Shown here one piece after another: positions 1 through 7,529 of a stretch of 37,501 nt of DNA. A model generated the notes under the pieces. That model saw only the letters and a program-made list of their open reading frames with translations, was not told the DNA's origin and did not search any database. The position numbers and the translations under genes were made by a program. Source of the stretch: Lysobacterales bacterium (GTDB lineage Bacteria; Pseudomonadota; Gammaproteobacteria; Xanthomonadales; SZUA-36). Location: the NCBI GenBank assembly GCA_013002505.1, contig JABDJL010000158.1, forward strand, positions 1 through 37,501, given 5' to 3'. Every line of letters starts with the position of its first letter. Positions within the stretch are counted from its first letter, which is position 1.

Positions 1-219
1 GGCAAACTGCGTGCCGTGTTGCTCGACCGCTTGGGTACACCGACCATTCCGCAAATATTTATCGGCGGACAACACATCGGTGGCGCGACCGACCTGTTTG
101 CCGCCCTGAAGGAAGGCCGCCTCGAAGAATTGCTGTCGGCAAAAGGCATCAGCATGGCGGCAGCCGAGGAAGGTTTTGAACCGGAATCCATGCTGCCGGG
201 CTGGCTACACAAGCGCTAA
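1..219 (+). CDS. Glutaredoxin, C-terminal part (5' end outside window)
   Basis: The frame is open from base 1, so only the last 72 residues are visible. They contain the thioredoxin-fold motif TPTIPQIFIGG with the cis-proline, followed by GGATDL and a helical end, the typical glutathione-binding half of a glutaredoxin. The CxxC or CxxS active site would lie upstream and is not seen. Glutaredoxins reduce disulfides or glutathione adducts in the cytoplasm using glutathione. After the fold there is a tail of about 27 residues ending in PGWLHKR, longer than in a minimal glutaredoxin. The stop codon is 12 bases before the next gene start, so the two may be co-transcribed. Family is clear; the exact subtype (dithiol or monothiol) cannot be told. 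Confidence 0.85.
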   Translation, partial: GKLRAVLLDRLGTPTIPQIFIGGQHIGGATDLFAALKEGRLEELLSAKGISMAAAEEGFEPESMLPGWLHKR

Positions 220-231
220 TACGCTGCTGTT

Positions 232-1011
232 GTGCTGCACAAATCCACTTGCGCATTCCTGGCAGCCTGCCTGTTTCTGCTGCTGGCCAGCGGGTCAGCA
301 CAGGCGCATCCAGCAGACGAGTTTTGCGATGGCGACAGTGGCATGGATCCCGCGCTGTGCCGTGAACTTGCGCGCCTCGACAGCGTTGAGCCGATCACCG
401 CAAGCGGCGGGCAGGACCTGCCCAGGGTAGAACTGGACCGCCCGTGGCACGAAGTGGCGGGGCTGTACCTGCACCTGGGCTATGTCCACATCCTGCCGCG
501 CGGGCTCGATCACATCCTGTTTGTACTGGCACTGTTCCTCGCCTCGACGCGATTTCGCGCCCTGCTGCTGCAGGTTTCGGTGTTTACGCTGGCCCACACC
601 CTGACCCTGGGCCTGGCCGCGGCCGGCAAGATCAGCGCCACGCCGGGTATCGTTGAACCGCTGATCGCGGCCTCGATCGCTTTTGTCGCGGTGGAAAATA
701 TCTTTCTGAAGGACATCAGCCGCTGGCGGCCGCTGGTGGTGTTCGGGTTTGGGCTGTTTCACGGGCTGGGCTTCGCCGGGGTCCTGCAAGGCCTTGGTCT
801 GCCCGAAGGGCAATTCCTGGCGGCACTGGTCAGCTTCAATATCGGCGTCGAACTGGGGCAGCTCAGCGTCATCGTCGCTGCCTGGGTGCTGTTGTTCAAA
901 TACTTCGGGCAGGAGTGGTACAGGCCGCGTATTGTCATTCCCGCCTCGGCGGCCATCGCACTCACCGGCCTGTGGTGGGCCGTGCAACGCGCCTGGCCGT
1001 TATTTGCGTGA
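232..1011 (+). CDS. HupE/UreJ-family membrane protein
   Basis: This 259-residue protein starts at GTG. It has a signal peptide ending near SAQA-HPAD (about residue 25), a short soluble stretch with two Cys (residues 33-45) and then about six hydrophobic segments. The segment LHLGYVHILPRGLDHILFVL and the later LFHGLGFAGVL match the histidine-bearing membrane motifs of the HupE/UreJ family. Members near hydrogenase or urease genes are proposed nickel permeases; many others, as here, have no such neighbour and their substrate is unknown. The conserved His/Asp pairs suggest a metal ion, which is inference. No terminator hairpin follows; a repeat element begins about 20 bases after the stop. Confidence 0.8.
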   Translation: MLHKSTCAFLAACLFLLLASGSAQAHPADEFCDGDSGMDPALCRELARLDSVEPITASGGQDLPRVELDRPWHEVAGLYLHLGYVHILPRGLDHILFVLALFLASTRFRALLLQVSVFTLAHTLTLGLAAAGKISATPGIVEPLIAASIAFVAVENIFLKDISRWRPLVVFGFGLFHGLGFAGVLQGLGLPEGQFLAALVSFNIGVELGQLSVIVAAWVLLFKYFGQEWYRPRIVIPASAAIALTGLWWAVQRAWPLFA

Positions 1012-1031
1012 ATTACTGAAAAGATAAATTT

Positions 1032-1241
1032 CCCACAAATCACACAAATTGCACAAATTAGAAACGAGAATGGTTCGTTTGTGCTCCGCAGCAATGCATT
1101 TTTTTTCACTGCTGGAAAGATCTCTCCGAGGCTTAAATCGGTTTTTGGCTTATTACGATTATCATTGTCTGGATGCAGTAAAAGGGCAGGTGTGGCGACC
1201 AGGCAATCCTAGTAATTTGTGCAATTTGTGTAATTTGTGGG
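1032..1241 (+). repeat. 210-bp dispersed palindromic-ended repeat, copy 1
   Basis: The element is bounded by 29-bp inverted repeats at 1032-1060 and 1213-1241, which match at 28 of 29 positions when one is reversed. Each arm is built from about three turns of a 10-bp ACACAAATT-type unit starting CCCACAAAT. The interior carries AAACGAGAATGG near one end and GGGCAGGTGTGGCGACC near the other. A second copy of exactly the same length and orientation lies at 3660-3869; the interiors agree at about 80% by hand alignment. Beyond the right arm, GTGGG recurs twice more (to about 1270), so this end has extra partial units. It contains no convincing gene, so it resembles a non-autonomous MITE-like element. 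With copy 2 it accounts for most of the non-coding DNA around the peptidase gene. Confidence 0.8.
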
Positions 1242-1287
1242 CATTTTTTGTGGGCAATTTTTGTGGGGAATTCCTTTTTTGAACCAG

Positions 1288-1317
1288 AAAAAAAGGGCCC
1301 GCCGTGGTGGCGGGCCC
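1288..1317 (-). terminator. Rho-independent terminator of the M3 peptidase gene
   Basis: Read on the minus strand there is a perfect 9-bp GC-only stem (GGGCCCGCC with GGCGGGCCC, arms at 1309-1317 and 1295-1303) with a 5-base loop, followed by seven T residues (1288-1294). It lies 12 bases beyond the stop codon of the peptidase gene. Confidence 0.93.
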
Positions 1318-1329
1318 GGTTGCGATCGC

Positions 1330-3537
1330 TTACTCGCTGCCGCCCGTCGGGAAACCCCGGTTGCGTAACAGCGGCACGATGCTTGGATCCTTGCCCCTGA
1401 ATTTGCGGTACAACACGTCCGCCTCTTCGCGACCGCCGGCCTGGTAGACGTTTTCTTTCAGGCGCTGGGCCAGTTCAGGGTTGAAAATGTTACCGGTTTC
1501 CTTGAAGGCATCGAATCCGTCGGAATCGAGGATTTCCGACCACAGGTAGGCGTAGTAGCCTGCCGAGTATCCCCCGGCAAAGATATGCGAGAAATACGGG
1601 CTGCGATAACGCGGTTCGATTTCGTCGATCTTGCCGTAGGCTTCCAGCGTCTCGACCTCGAATTCACGTGCATCCTCGACGTTGGCCGCTTCATTGGCCG
1701 AAAGGTCATGCCACTTGAGGTCCAGCAGGGAAGCGGCAATGTACTCCGTGGTTTTGAAACCCTGGTTGTGAACCCGTGCATTGCGTACTTTTTCAACCAG
1801 CGAATCGGGGATGGTCTCTCCCGTTTCGTAATGCTTTGCGTAAATGGCCAGCACCTCGGGCTCCGCTGCATAATGCTCCATGAACTGGGCCGGAAACTCG
1901 GTGTAATCCCGCGGGCCCGTGGTCCCGGAGAAACGGGCGTAGCGTTGGGTCGTCATCAGGCCGTGCAAGGCATGACCGAATTCGTGGAACAGCGTGGTGA
2001 CTTCGCCAAAACTCATCAGCGTCGGTTCGCCTTCTCCAGGGGTCATCAGGTTCAGGTTGTTGGTCACGATCGGCCGCACTACCTCCTGATTGACACTGGA
2101 GGCATCACGGTAGTTACTCTTCCACGCGCCACCGCGTTTCGAATCCCTGGCGTAGTAATCGATCATGAATACGCCCAGGTGATCGCCATTTTCATCAAGT
2201 ACGTTGTAGGGCAAAACCTGCGGGTTCCAGAGCGGAACATCGGTGAGTGGCTCGAAGGTCACGCCAAACAGCTTTTCCGCCACGTGAAAGGCGCCATCTT
2301 TTACATTTTCAAGCTCAAAGAAGGGCTTGACCTCGCTGTCGTCTATGGCGTACTTCTTCTGGCGCAGCTTTTCGGCGTAATACCACCAGTCGTGCCCCTC
2401 GATGATGAAGTCATGGCCCTCTTCCTCGACGATCGCCTGCATCTCGGTTTTTTCTTCCTTGGCGCGCGCCAGCCCCGGCTCCCAGACCTTGACCAGGAAT
2501 TCTTCAGCGCCCTCGGGAGTCTTGGCCATGCGGGTTTCCAACTGGAACTCCGCGTGACTGCGATAGCCGCGCAATTCAGCAGCCTCGGCACGCAGCTTGG
2601 CGATCTCGGTAATCAGATCACGGCTGTCGTTCGCTCCACCTTTTGCCGCACGGCTGCGGTAGCCGTCAAATAGCTGTTTGCGCAGTTCGCGATTGTCTGC
2701 GAAGGTCATAAATGCCTCGTACACGGAACGGTTTAAGCCAAAAATCCAGGCATCGTCCCTGCCCTTTGCTTTCGCGGCGCTTTTGCCGGCACTGACGAGG
2801 GCGGCCGGCAAGCCTGACAGGTCCGATTCATCGGTGATGACCAGTTCGAAATTTTTGGTTTCTGCCAGCAGGTTCTGGCCAAAACGCGTGGTCAACTCTG
2901 ACATGCGCGCGTTGATTTCTTTCATGCGTGCCTTGGCCACTTCGTCCATGGCAGCGCCGGAACGGACGAAATCACGGTGTGCCAGTTCCAGCAGGCGGGC
3001 GTCTTGCTCATCCAGGCCAAGCGAATCCCGTTGCTCGTACACTGCTTTCACGCGTTGATAAATGGCGTCATCAAGCACGATGGCGTCAACCTCGCGCGTC
3101 AGCAAGGGGTACAACTCGACCTCCAGTGCCTGCAGCGCGTCATTGGTGTCGGTGTTGGTGACGTTTCCAAACACATCCATCACGCGCGACACCGCGGAAC
3201 CAGCCTGTTCCAGCGCGACGATGGTGTTCTCGAATGTCGGTGGCTCCGGGTTATTCCGGATGGCGGCAATCTCTGCGCGCAATTCCTCGATGCCTGCATC
3301 GAAAGCCGGCTTGTAGTGTTCGTCGCGAATTTTTTCGAACGGCGGGATTCCGAATGGCGTATCCCATTCGTGCATGAAAGGATTATCCACCGTGTCGCTG
3401 CTCGCGACATCTGAACCGGCCGACTCGGCCTGAACGGTGGTCTCGCCCTGCTCCTGCGAGCAAGCCGTCATCAGCAACGATGTGCCAAGCAAAGCCAGCA
3501 ACCCCCAGCGCAGCCCTTTCGATTCCGTGTGTTTCAT
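1330..3537 (-). CDS. dcp: M3-family peptidyl-dipeptidase lipoprotein (Dcp-like)
   Basis: This 735-residue zinc peptidase begins with a lipoprotein signal: basic MKHTESKGLRW, a hydrophobic stretch, and the lipobox LMTAC with Cys26 as the lipid anchor. The M3 active site is complete: H518-E-F-G-H522 followed by Glu547 (in DYTEFPAQF), at the 29-residue spacing expected for the third zinc ligand. HEFGHALHG and EFPxQFxEHxA resemble Dcp, which removes dipeptides from C-termini, more than oligopeptidase A. Length fits the family plus a linker. A lipid anchor is absent from the cytoplasmic E. coli Dcp and implies an envelope site, probably trimming peptides in the periplasm. The gene is alone on its strand, has its own terminator, and is bracketed by the two 210-bp repeats. 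Dcp versus another M3 subfamily is likely but unproven. Confidence 0.9.
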   Translation of the reverse strand: MKHTESKGLRWGLLALLGTSLLMTACSQEQGETTVQAESAGSDVASSDTVDNPFMHEWDTPFGIPPFEKIRDEHYKPAFDAGIEELRAEIAAIRNNPEPPTFENTIVALEQAGSAVSRVMDVFGNVTNTDTNDALQALEVELYPLLTREVDAIVLDDAIYQRVKAVYEQRDSLGLDEQDARLLELAHRDFVRSGAAMDEVAKARMKEINARMSELTTRFGQNLLAETKNFELVITDESDLSGLPAALVSAGKSAAKAKGRDDAWIFGLNRSVYEAFMTFADNRELRKQLFDGYRSRAAKGGANDSRDLITEIAKLRAEAAELRGYRSHAEFQLETRMAKTPEGAEEFLVKVWEPGLARAKEEKTEMQAIVEEEGHDFIIEGHDWWYYAEKLRQKKYAIDDSEVKPFFELENVKDGAFHVAEKLFGVTFEPLTDVPLWNPQVLPYNVLDENGDHLGVFMIDYYARDSKRGGAWKSNYRDASSVNQEVVRPIVTNNLNLMTPGEGEPTLMSFGEVTTLFHEFGHALHGLMTTQRYARFSGTTGPRDYTEFPAQFMEHYAAEPEVLAIYAKHYETGETIPDSLVEKVRNARVHNQGFKTTEYIAASLLDLKWHDLSANEAANVEDAREFEVETLEAYGKIDEIEPRYRSPYFSHIFAGGYSAGYYAYLWSEILDSDGFDAFKETGNIFNPELAQRLKENVYQAGGREEADVLYRKFRGKDPSIVPLLRNRGFPTGGSE

Positions 3538-3659
3538 ATTCCATGTTCCATGCGTTCAAACAGCGCAACACCATATCAGAATCAGCTGGAAAATGAATGT
3601 GAGATAGGTCACTACGAAGGCTGCTCTATGAAGGTGAGCGAGAATGAAAGGAGATATTC

Positions 3660-3869
3660 CCCACAAATTACACAAATTACACAAATTAAAAACGAGAATG
3701 GTTTGTTTGTGATCCGCAACTACGCGCTCTTTTCTACCGCGAAAGCGATCTCTCTAAAGCTTGAATCGGTTGTTGGATTATTACGATTTTCATTGCCTGG
3801 AAGCAGTAAAGGGGCAGGTGTGGCGACCAACCTATCCTTGTAATTTGTGTAATTTGTGAAATTGGTGGG
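3660..3869 (+). repeat. 210-bp dispersed palindromic-ended repeat, copy 2
   Basis: Same element as at 1032-1241, same orientation and identical length. The terminal inverted repeats at 3660-3688 and 3841-3869 match at 27 of 29 positions. The interior agrees with copy 1 at roughly 121 of 152 positions by hand, most strongly at ACGAGAATGG, TATTACGATT and GGCAGGTGTGGCGACC. The outer left flank (GAAAGGAGATATTCC here, GAAAAGATAAATTTC in copy 1) is also similar, so the true element may extend about 15 bases further. It fills the space between the start of the peptidase gene and the end of the cytochrome oxidase operon. Confidence 0.8.
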
Positions 3870-3890
3870 AATTTATTAACCCTGCAATTT

Positions 3891-3918
3891 AAAAAAGGCC
3901 GGGTTGGCCCGGCCTTTT
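3891..3918 (-). terminator. Rho-independent terminator of the cytochrome oxidase operon
   Basis: A 7-bp GC stem (GGCCGGG at 3897-3903, CCCGGCC at 3908-3914) with a 4-base loop is flanked by AAAAAA on the left and TTTT on the right. On the minus strand the stem is followed by six T residues, ending transcription about 20 bases after the subunit IV stop codon. It could also work weakly on the plus strand. Confidence 0.9.
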
Positions 3919-3940
3919 CGATACGGGTGGCGTTTGAAAC

Positions 3941-4300
3941 TTAATGGTGCCCGGCAGCCGGGATGAACACGTGTTCTGTAAATGACGCGATTCGCGTTAA
4001 CAGTGTGTAGTCTCCTTCCCAGGCCATCAGGCCGATGAACACCAGCAGGCACAACGGCGGCAACAGGATGGCGTAAATTAACGCCAGGCGCTCCCATGCC
4101 ATGTGCATGAAAATGGCGACGATAAAGCCTGCTTTGAGGAACATGAACAGCAGGATCAACGACCAGCGCAGCATGCCCTGGAGTTGCAGGTAGTCCACCA
4201 TGTAGGAAAAGGCGCTGAGTACGAACAGCAACAACCAGATCCAAAGGTAAATGCTCAAAGGATGTTGTTGGTGGCCTTCAGCGGTTGCCGTTTCTGCCAT
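3941..4300 (-). CDS. Cytochrome c oxidase subunit IV (prokaryotic type)
   Basis: A 119-residue protein with three predicted membrane helices (about residues 17-36, 44-66 and 72-93) and soluble ends rich in His. The pattern of a short N-terminus, helix, then KAGFIVAIFMHMAWE matches the bacterial COX4/CyoD-like subunit, an accessory subunit that stabilises the oxidase in the cytoplasmic membrane. The start ATG has a good ribosome-binding site (GGAG, 6 bases upstream). It is the last gene of the five-gene oxidase operon, 10 bases or so after subunit III, and is followed by the operon terminator. Confidence 0.88.
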   Translation of the reverse strand: MAETATAEGHQQHPLSIYLWIWLLLFVLSAFSYMVDYLQLQGMLRWSLILLFMFLKAGFIVAIFMHMAWERLALIYAILLPPLCLLVFIGLMAWEGDYTLLTRIASFTEHVFIPAAGHH

Positions 4301-4324
4301 TGTTAGCTCCTTTGTTCTCGTTCT

Positions 4325-5011
4325 TTACCAGAGATAGAAAAATGCAAAGATGAAGACCCACACGAGGTCAACAAAATGCCAGTAGAGACCGGCGATTTCG
4401 ACGATCTCGTAGTTACCGCCCTTATGGCGGTCGTAGTACCCGGATTTAACCCGTAAGGCGACGATGGTCAGGTAAATGACGCCGGCACTGACGTGCAGAC
4501 CATGAAAGCCGGTTATCATGAAAAATGCCGACCCGAACTGCGCGGCCCCCATCGGGTTGCCCCACGGCCGCACGCCCTCTTCGACAATCAGCTTGGTCCA
4601 CTCGAATGCCTGCATGCCGACAAACGTTGCACCCAGTGCCGCCGTGGCGAACATCAACCACATGGTCTTGTTCTTGTCTTTGCGGTAACCGTAGTTCACA
4701 GCCAGCGCCATCGTGCCGCTGGATGTAATCAGCACGAAGGTCATGATGGCAATCAGGATCAGCGGGATCGGGTCTCCACCGAATGACAGCGCGAACACCT
4801 CGCTCGGATTGGGCCACGGCACGGTGGTCGAAATCCGGACCTTCATGTACGAGATCAGGAAACAGCTGAAAATAAAGGTGTCACTGAGCAGGAAGATCCA
4901 CATCATGGCCTTGCCCCATGGGACCTCGAAGGACTGCTTATCCTGCGCCCAGTCGTTGACCAGTGATTTCAGGCTTTTGCCGGAATCGGCAGTGGTTGCA
5001 TCATGTGCCAT
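4325..5011 (-). CDS. ctaE: Cytochrome c oxidase subunit III
   Basis: This 228-residue protein has about five membrane helices and the subunit III hallmark ITGFHGLHVSAGVIYL followed by GLYWHFVDLVWVFIF near the C-terminus. Subunit III binds subunit I and protects the oxidase from turnover inactivation. An in-frame TTG lies two codons upstream, but ATG at 5011 has AAGGA spaced 6 bases away and is preferred. It follows a second, more divergent subunit III-type gene by 13 bases. Gram-negative subunit III proteins often have seven helices; this one looks like the shorter five-helix form. Confidence 0.9.
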   Translation of the reverse strand: MAHDATTADSGKSLKSLVNDWAQDKQSFEVPWGKAMMWIFLLSDTFIFSCFLISYMKVRISTTVPWPNPSEVFALSFGGDPIPLILIAIMTFVLITSSGTMALAVNYGYRKDKNKTMWLMFATAALGATFVGMQAFEWTKLIVEEGVRPWGNPMGAAQFGSAFFMITGFHGLHVSAGVIYLTIVALRVKSGYYDRHKGGNYEIVEIAGLYWHFVDLVWVFIFAFFYLW

Positions 5012-5024
5012 ATTCAATCCTTAG

Positions 5025-5636
5025 TCAGGTACTCAACATCAGGGCAAACAGCGCCAGCCAGACCAGCAACAGGTAATGCCAATAGACGCTGCACAATTCG
5101 ACGCTGATCCGGATCCGGTTCGCATCGCCACCCTGCAGGCTGCGCCACACAGTCCTGGCCCACACGTACAGCCCGCCCAGCAGGTGCAGGGCGTGAACGG
5201 CGGTCAGCAGGTAGAAAAACGCACTGGCCGGATTGGTCAGCGCGTACAGACCAGTATCGCGCAGCGCCTGCCAGGCCAGGTACTGCCCTGCCAGGAAGCC
5301 GATCGCCATCAGCCCACCCAGCAGCAGTGGCCCGTTGAGCCGCGTCACGCCGCTGTTGGCCAGTTTCCGGGTGCGTTGCATGGCCACGCTTCCGACGATC
5401 AGGAACAAGGTGTTCAGCCACAACAGCCTGGGTTCGTTAACGGGGTTCCAGTCGTCCAGCTCCATGCGTTCCACGTAAGCCATGACGAACAGGAAAAAGA
5501 CGCTGGTGACGACCGCCAGGAACATGGCAAGCGCAACCATCTTTGGTCTGCCGGCATCGTCACCGGGCACCTCGGCGTCATCGGGTATGCCCGGCTCCAG
5601 CCAGGGCATCTCGGTTACTTTCCGAAAGATCTTCAA
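5025..5636 (-). CDS. Second heme-copper oxidase subunit III-type protein
   Basis: A 203-residue membrane protein with about five helices. It shares with subunit III the C-terminal pattern LTAVHALHLLGGLYVWA and VYWHYLLLVWLALF, but its N-terminal third is acidic and soluble (residues 1-32). It sits between ctaD and the canonical subunit III gene, 5 bases after the ctaD stop. The two subunit III-type genes may supply two halves of a larger subunit III, or one may be an assembly or regulatory paralogue; the sequence does not decide. The frame opens at TTG (5636, GAAGAG 8 bases upstream); an internal ATG at 5609 with GGAAAG upstream is an equally possible start. Confidence 0.85.
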   Translation of the reverse strand: MKIFRKVTEMPWLEPGIPDDAEVPGDDAGRPKMVALAMFLAVVTSVFFLFVMAYVERMELDDWNPVNEPRLLWLNTLFLIVGSVAMQRTRKLANSGVTRLNGPLLLGGLMAIGFLAGQYLAWQALRDTGLYALTNPASAFFYLLTAVHALHLLGGLYVWARTVWRSLQGGDANRIRISVELCSVYWHYLLLVWLALFALMLST

Positions 5637-5641
5637 GGCGA

Positions 5642-7471
5642 TTACTCTTCTTTCTCGCCGAACAGTTCTTCGCCCGCTGCCGACTCGGCGGATGCATCCG
5701 CCTGTACGCCGCCAGACGCATGGTCATCGACGGTCATATGGTCCGGATCGGGCGGCGTGTTCTGCGGAATAAAATCTTCCGGCACGCCCGGTACGCTGTA
5801 GTCGTATGCCCAACGGTGCACCTCGGGAAGATGCTTGCCCCAGTTGCCATGTCCCGGCGGCGTTTGCGGTGTCTGCCATTCGAGCGTCGTGGCTTTCCAG
5901 GGATTGCCGTCCGCCTTCTTACCGTATCTCAGGCTCCAGATGATGTTGATGAAAAACAGAATCTGGACCACGGCAACGATCAGGGCCGAGACGGTAATGC
6001 CTGCATTCATGGTTTGTGCAGACTCCGGAATGAAATCTGTCGTACCCATGGCAAAGTAGCGGCGCGGAACACCAAGGATACCCAGGTAGTGCATCGGCAG
6101 GTATATGGAATAGGTGCCGAGGAACGTCAGCCAGAAATGCCACTTGCCCAGCGCATTGTTAAACATGCGCCCGGTGATCTTCGGGTACCAGTGGTAGATC
6201 GCGGCGAACACGACCAGCACGGGTGACACGCCCATCACCATGTGGAAATGGCCGACCACGAAATAGGTATCAGACAGAGGCAGGTCCACCACCACGTTGC
6301 CCAGGAACAGGCCCGTCAGGCCACCATGAACAAAAGTGAATATGAAGCCGATGGCAAACAACATCGGCACGGTCAGGTGTATATTTCCGCGCCACAGGGT
6401 TAGCACCCAGTTGTAGACCTTGATGGCGGTCGGCACCGCGATGATTAACGTGGTCGTGGCGAAGAAAAAGCCGAAATAGGGGTTCATACCGCTGACGTAC
6501 ATGTGGTGCGCCCAGACGATGAAACTGAGGCCGCCGATTGCCAGGATCGCCCACACCATCATGCGGTAGCCGAAAATATTCTTGCGTGCATGCGTCGCCA
6601 GCACGTCGGAGACGATACCGAACGCCGGCAGCGCAACGATGTAAACCTCGGGGTGGCCAAAAAACCAGAACAGGTGCTGGAACAGCACTGGGCTACCGCC
6701 GCCGTATTCGAGGTTTTCACCCATCGAAAGAATCGCGGGCATGAAGAAGCTGGTGCCCAGGGTCGCGTCCAGCGTCATCATGATGCCACTGACGAGCAAG
6801 GCCGGAAATGCCAGCAAACCCAGGATCGTGGCCGTGAAAATGCCCCAGACTGACAGCGGCATGCGCATCAACGTCATGCCCCGGCATCGTGCCTGCAGCA
6901 CGGTGGTGACGTAATTGAGACCGCCCATCGTGAACGCCACGATAAACACCACCAGTGAAAGCAGCATCAGTAATATGCCCCAGGTCGTACCCGGCGTCCC
7001 CGGCAGGATGGCCTGGGGCGGATACAGGGTCCAGCCGGCCCCGGTTGGCCCGCCTGGAACAAAGAAACTCGCCAGCAGGATCAAAACAGCGAGCAGGTAA
7101 ACCCAGTAACTGAGCATGTTAAGGAATGGAAACACCATGTCCCGCGCGCCGCACATCAGCGGAATCAGGTAATTGCCGAAGCCGCCGAGAAACAGCGCCG
7201 TCAACAGGTAAATCACCATGATCATGCCGTGCATCGTGATGAACTGGTAATACTCGTCCGGCGATATGAAAGAGAAAGTGTCGGGGAACCCCAGTTGCAG
7301 GCGCATGAGGCCGGACAACACCAGCGCCACGACGCCGACAAAGATCGCGGTAATCGAATACTGGATGGCGATTACCTTGTGATCCTGGCTCCATATGTAG
7401 GTCGTGATCCAGCTCTTGGGATGATGCATGTCCTCTTCGCGGTCACGATCAGCAATGGCGATATACGACAT
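5642..7471 (-). CDS. ctaD: Cytochrome c oxidase subunit I
   Basis: The 609-residue catalytic subunit reduces O2 to water and pumps protons. Visible ligands are His81 (MHGMIM, heme a), H273-P-E275-V-Y277 (CuB His, D-channel Glu and cross-linked Tyr), His322-His323 (HHMYVSGM, CuB) and HFHMVMG (heme a3 and a). The Glu of the GHPEVY motif marks a type A1 oxidase. About twelve membrane helices span residues 30-510, followed by a soluble acidic C-terminal tail rich in Pro, Asp and Glu. ATG at 7471 has AGGA 8 bases upstream. The gene sits between ctaC (58 bases upstream) and the subunit III-type genes, the usual order for caa3 and aa3 operons. Confidence 0.97.
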   Translation of the reverse strand: MSYIAIADRDREEDMHHPKSWITTYIWSQDHKVIAIQYSITAIFVGVVALVLSGLMRLQLGFPDTFSFISPDEYYQFITMHGMIMVIYLLTALFLGGFGNYLIPLMCGARDMVFPFLNMLSYWVYLLAVLILLASFFVPGGPTGAGWTLYPPQAILPGTPGTTWGILLMLLSLVVFIVAFTMGGLNYVTTVLQARCRGMTLMRMPLSVWGIFTATILGLLAFPALLVSGIMMTLDATLGTSFFMPAILSMGENLEYGGGSPVLFQHLFWFFGHPEVYIVALPAFGIVSDVLATHARKNIFGYRMMVWAILAIGGLSFIVWAHHMYVSGMNPYFGFFFATTTLIIAVPTAIKVYNWVLTLWRGNIHLTVPMLFAIGFIFTFVHGGLTGLFLGNVVVDLPLSDTYFVVGHFHMVMGVSPVLVVFAAIYHWYPKITGRMFNNALGKWHFWLTFLGTYSIYLPMHYLGILGVPRRYFAMGTTDFIPESAQTMNAGITVSALIVAVVQILFFINIIWSLRYGKKADGNPWKATTLEWQTPQTPPGHGNWGKHLPEVHRWAYDYSVPGVPEDFIPQNTPPDPDHMTVDDHASGGVQADASAESAAGEELFGEKEE

Positions 7472-7529
7472 CAGTCTTTCCTCCGGGCAGCTTGTGGCTG
7501 CCCAACAATGCTTGAATGGGGATACCGGG

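Noticed and set aside
295-987. 230-codon minus-strand frame opposite the HupE-like gene
   Set aside because: It is the antisense shadow of a GC-rich gene; the plus frame has a signal peptide and family motifs.
1049-1282. Open frame inside repeat copy 1, and a similar one around 3529-3843 for copy 2
   Set aside because: The encoded sequences do not correspond between copies and are low in complexity at the repeat ends; the repeat appears non-coding.
1585-2673. 362-codon plus-strand frame opposite the M3 peptidase gene
   Set aside because: Antisense shadow; the minus frame has lipobox, HExxH and the third zinc ligand at the right spacing.
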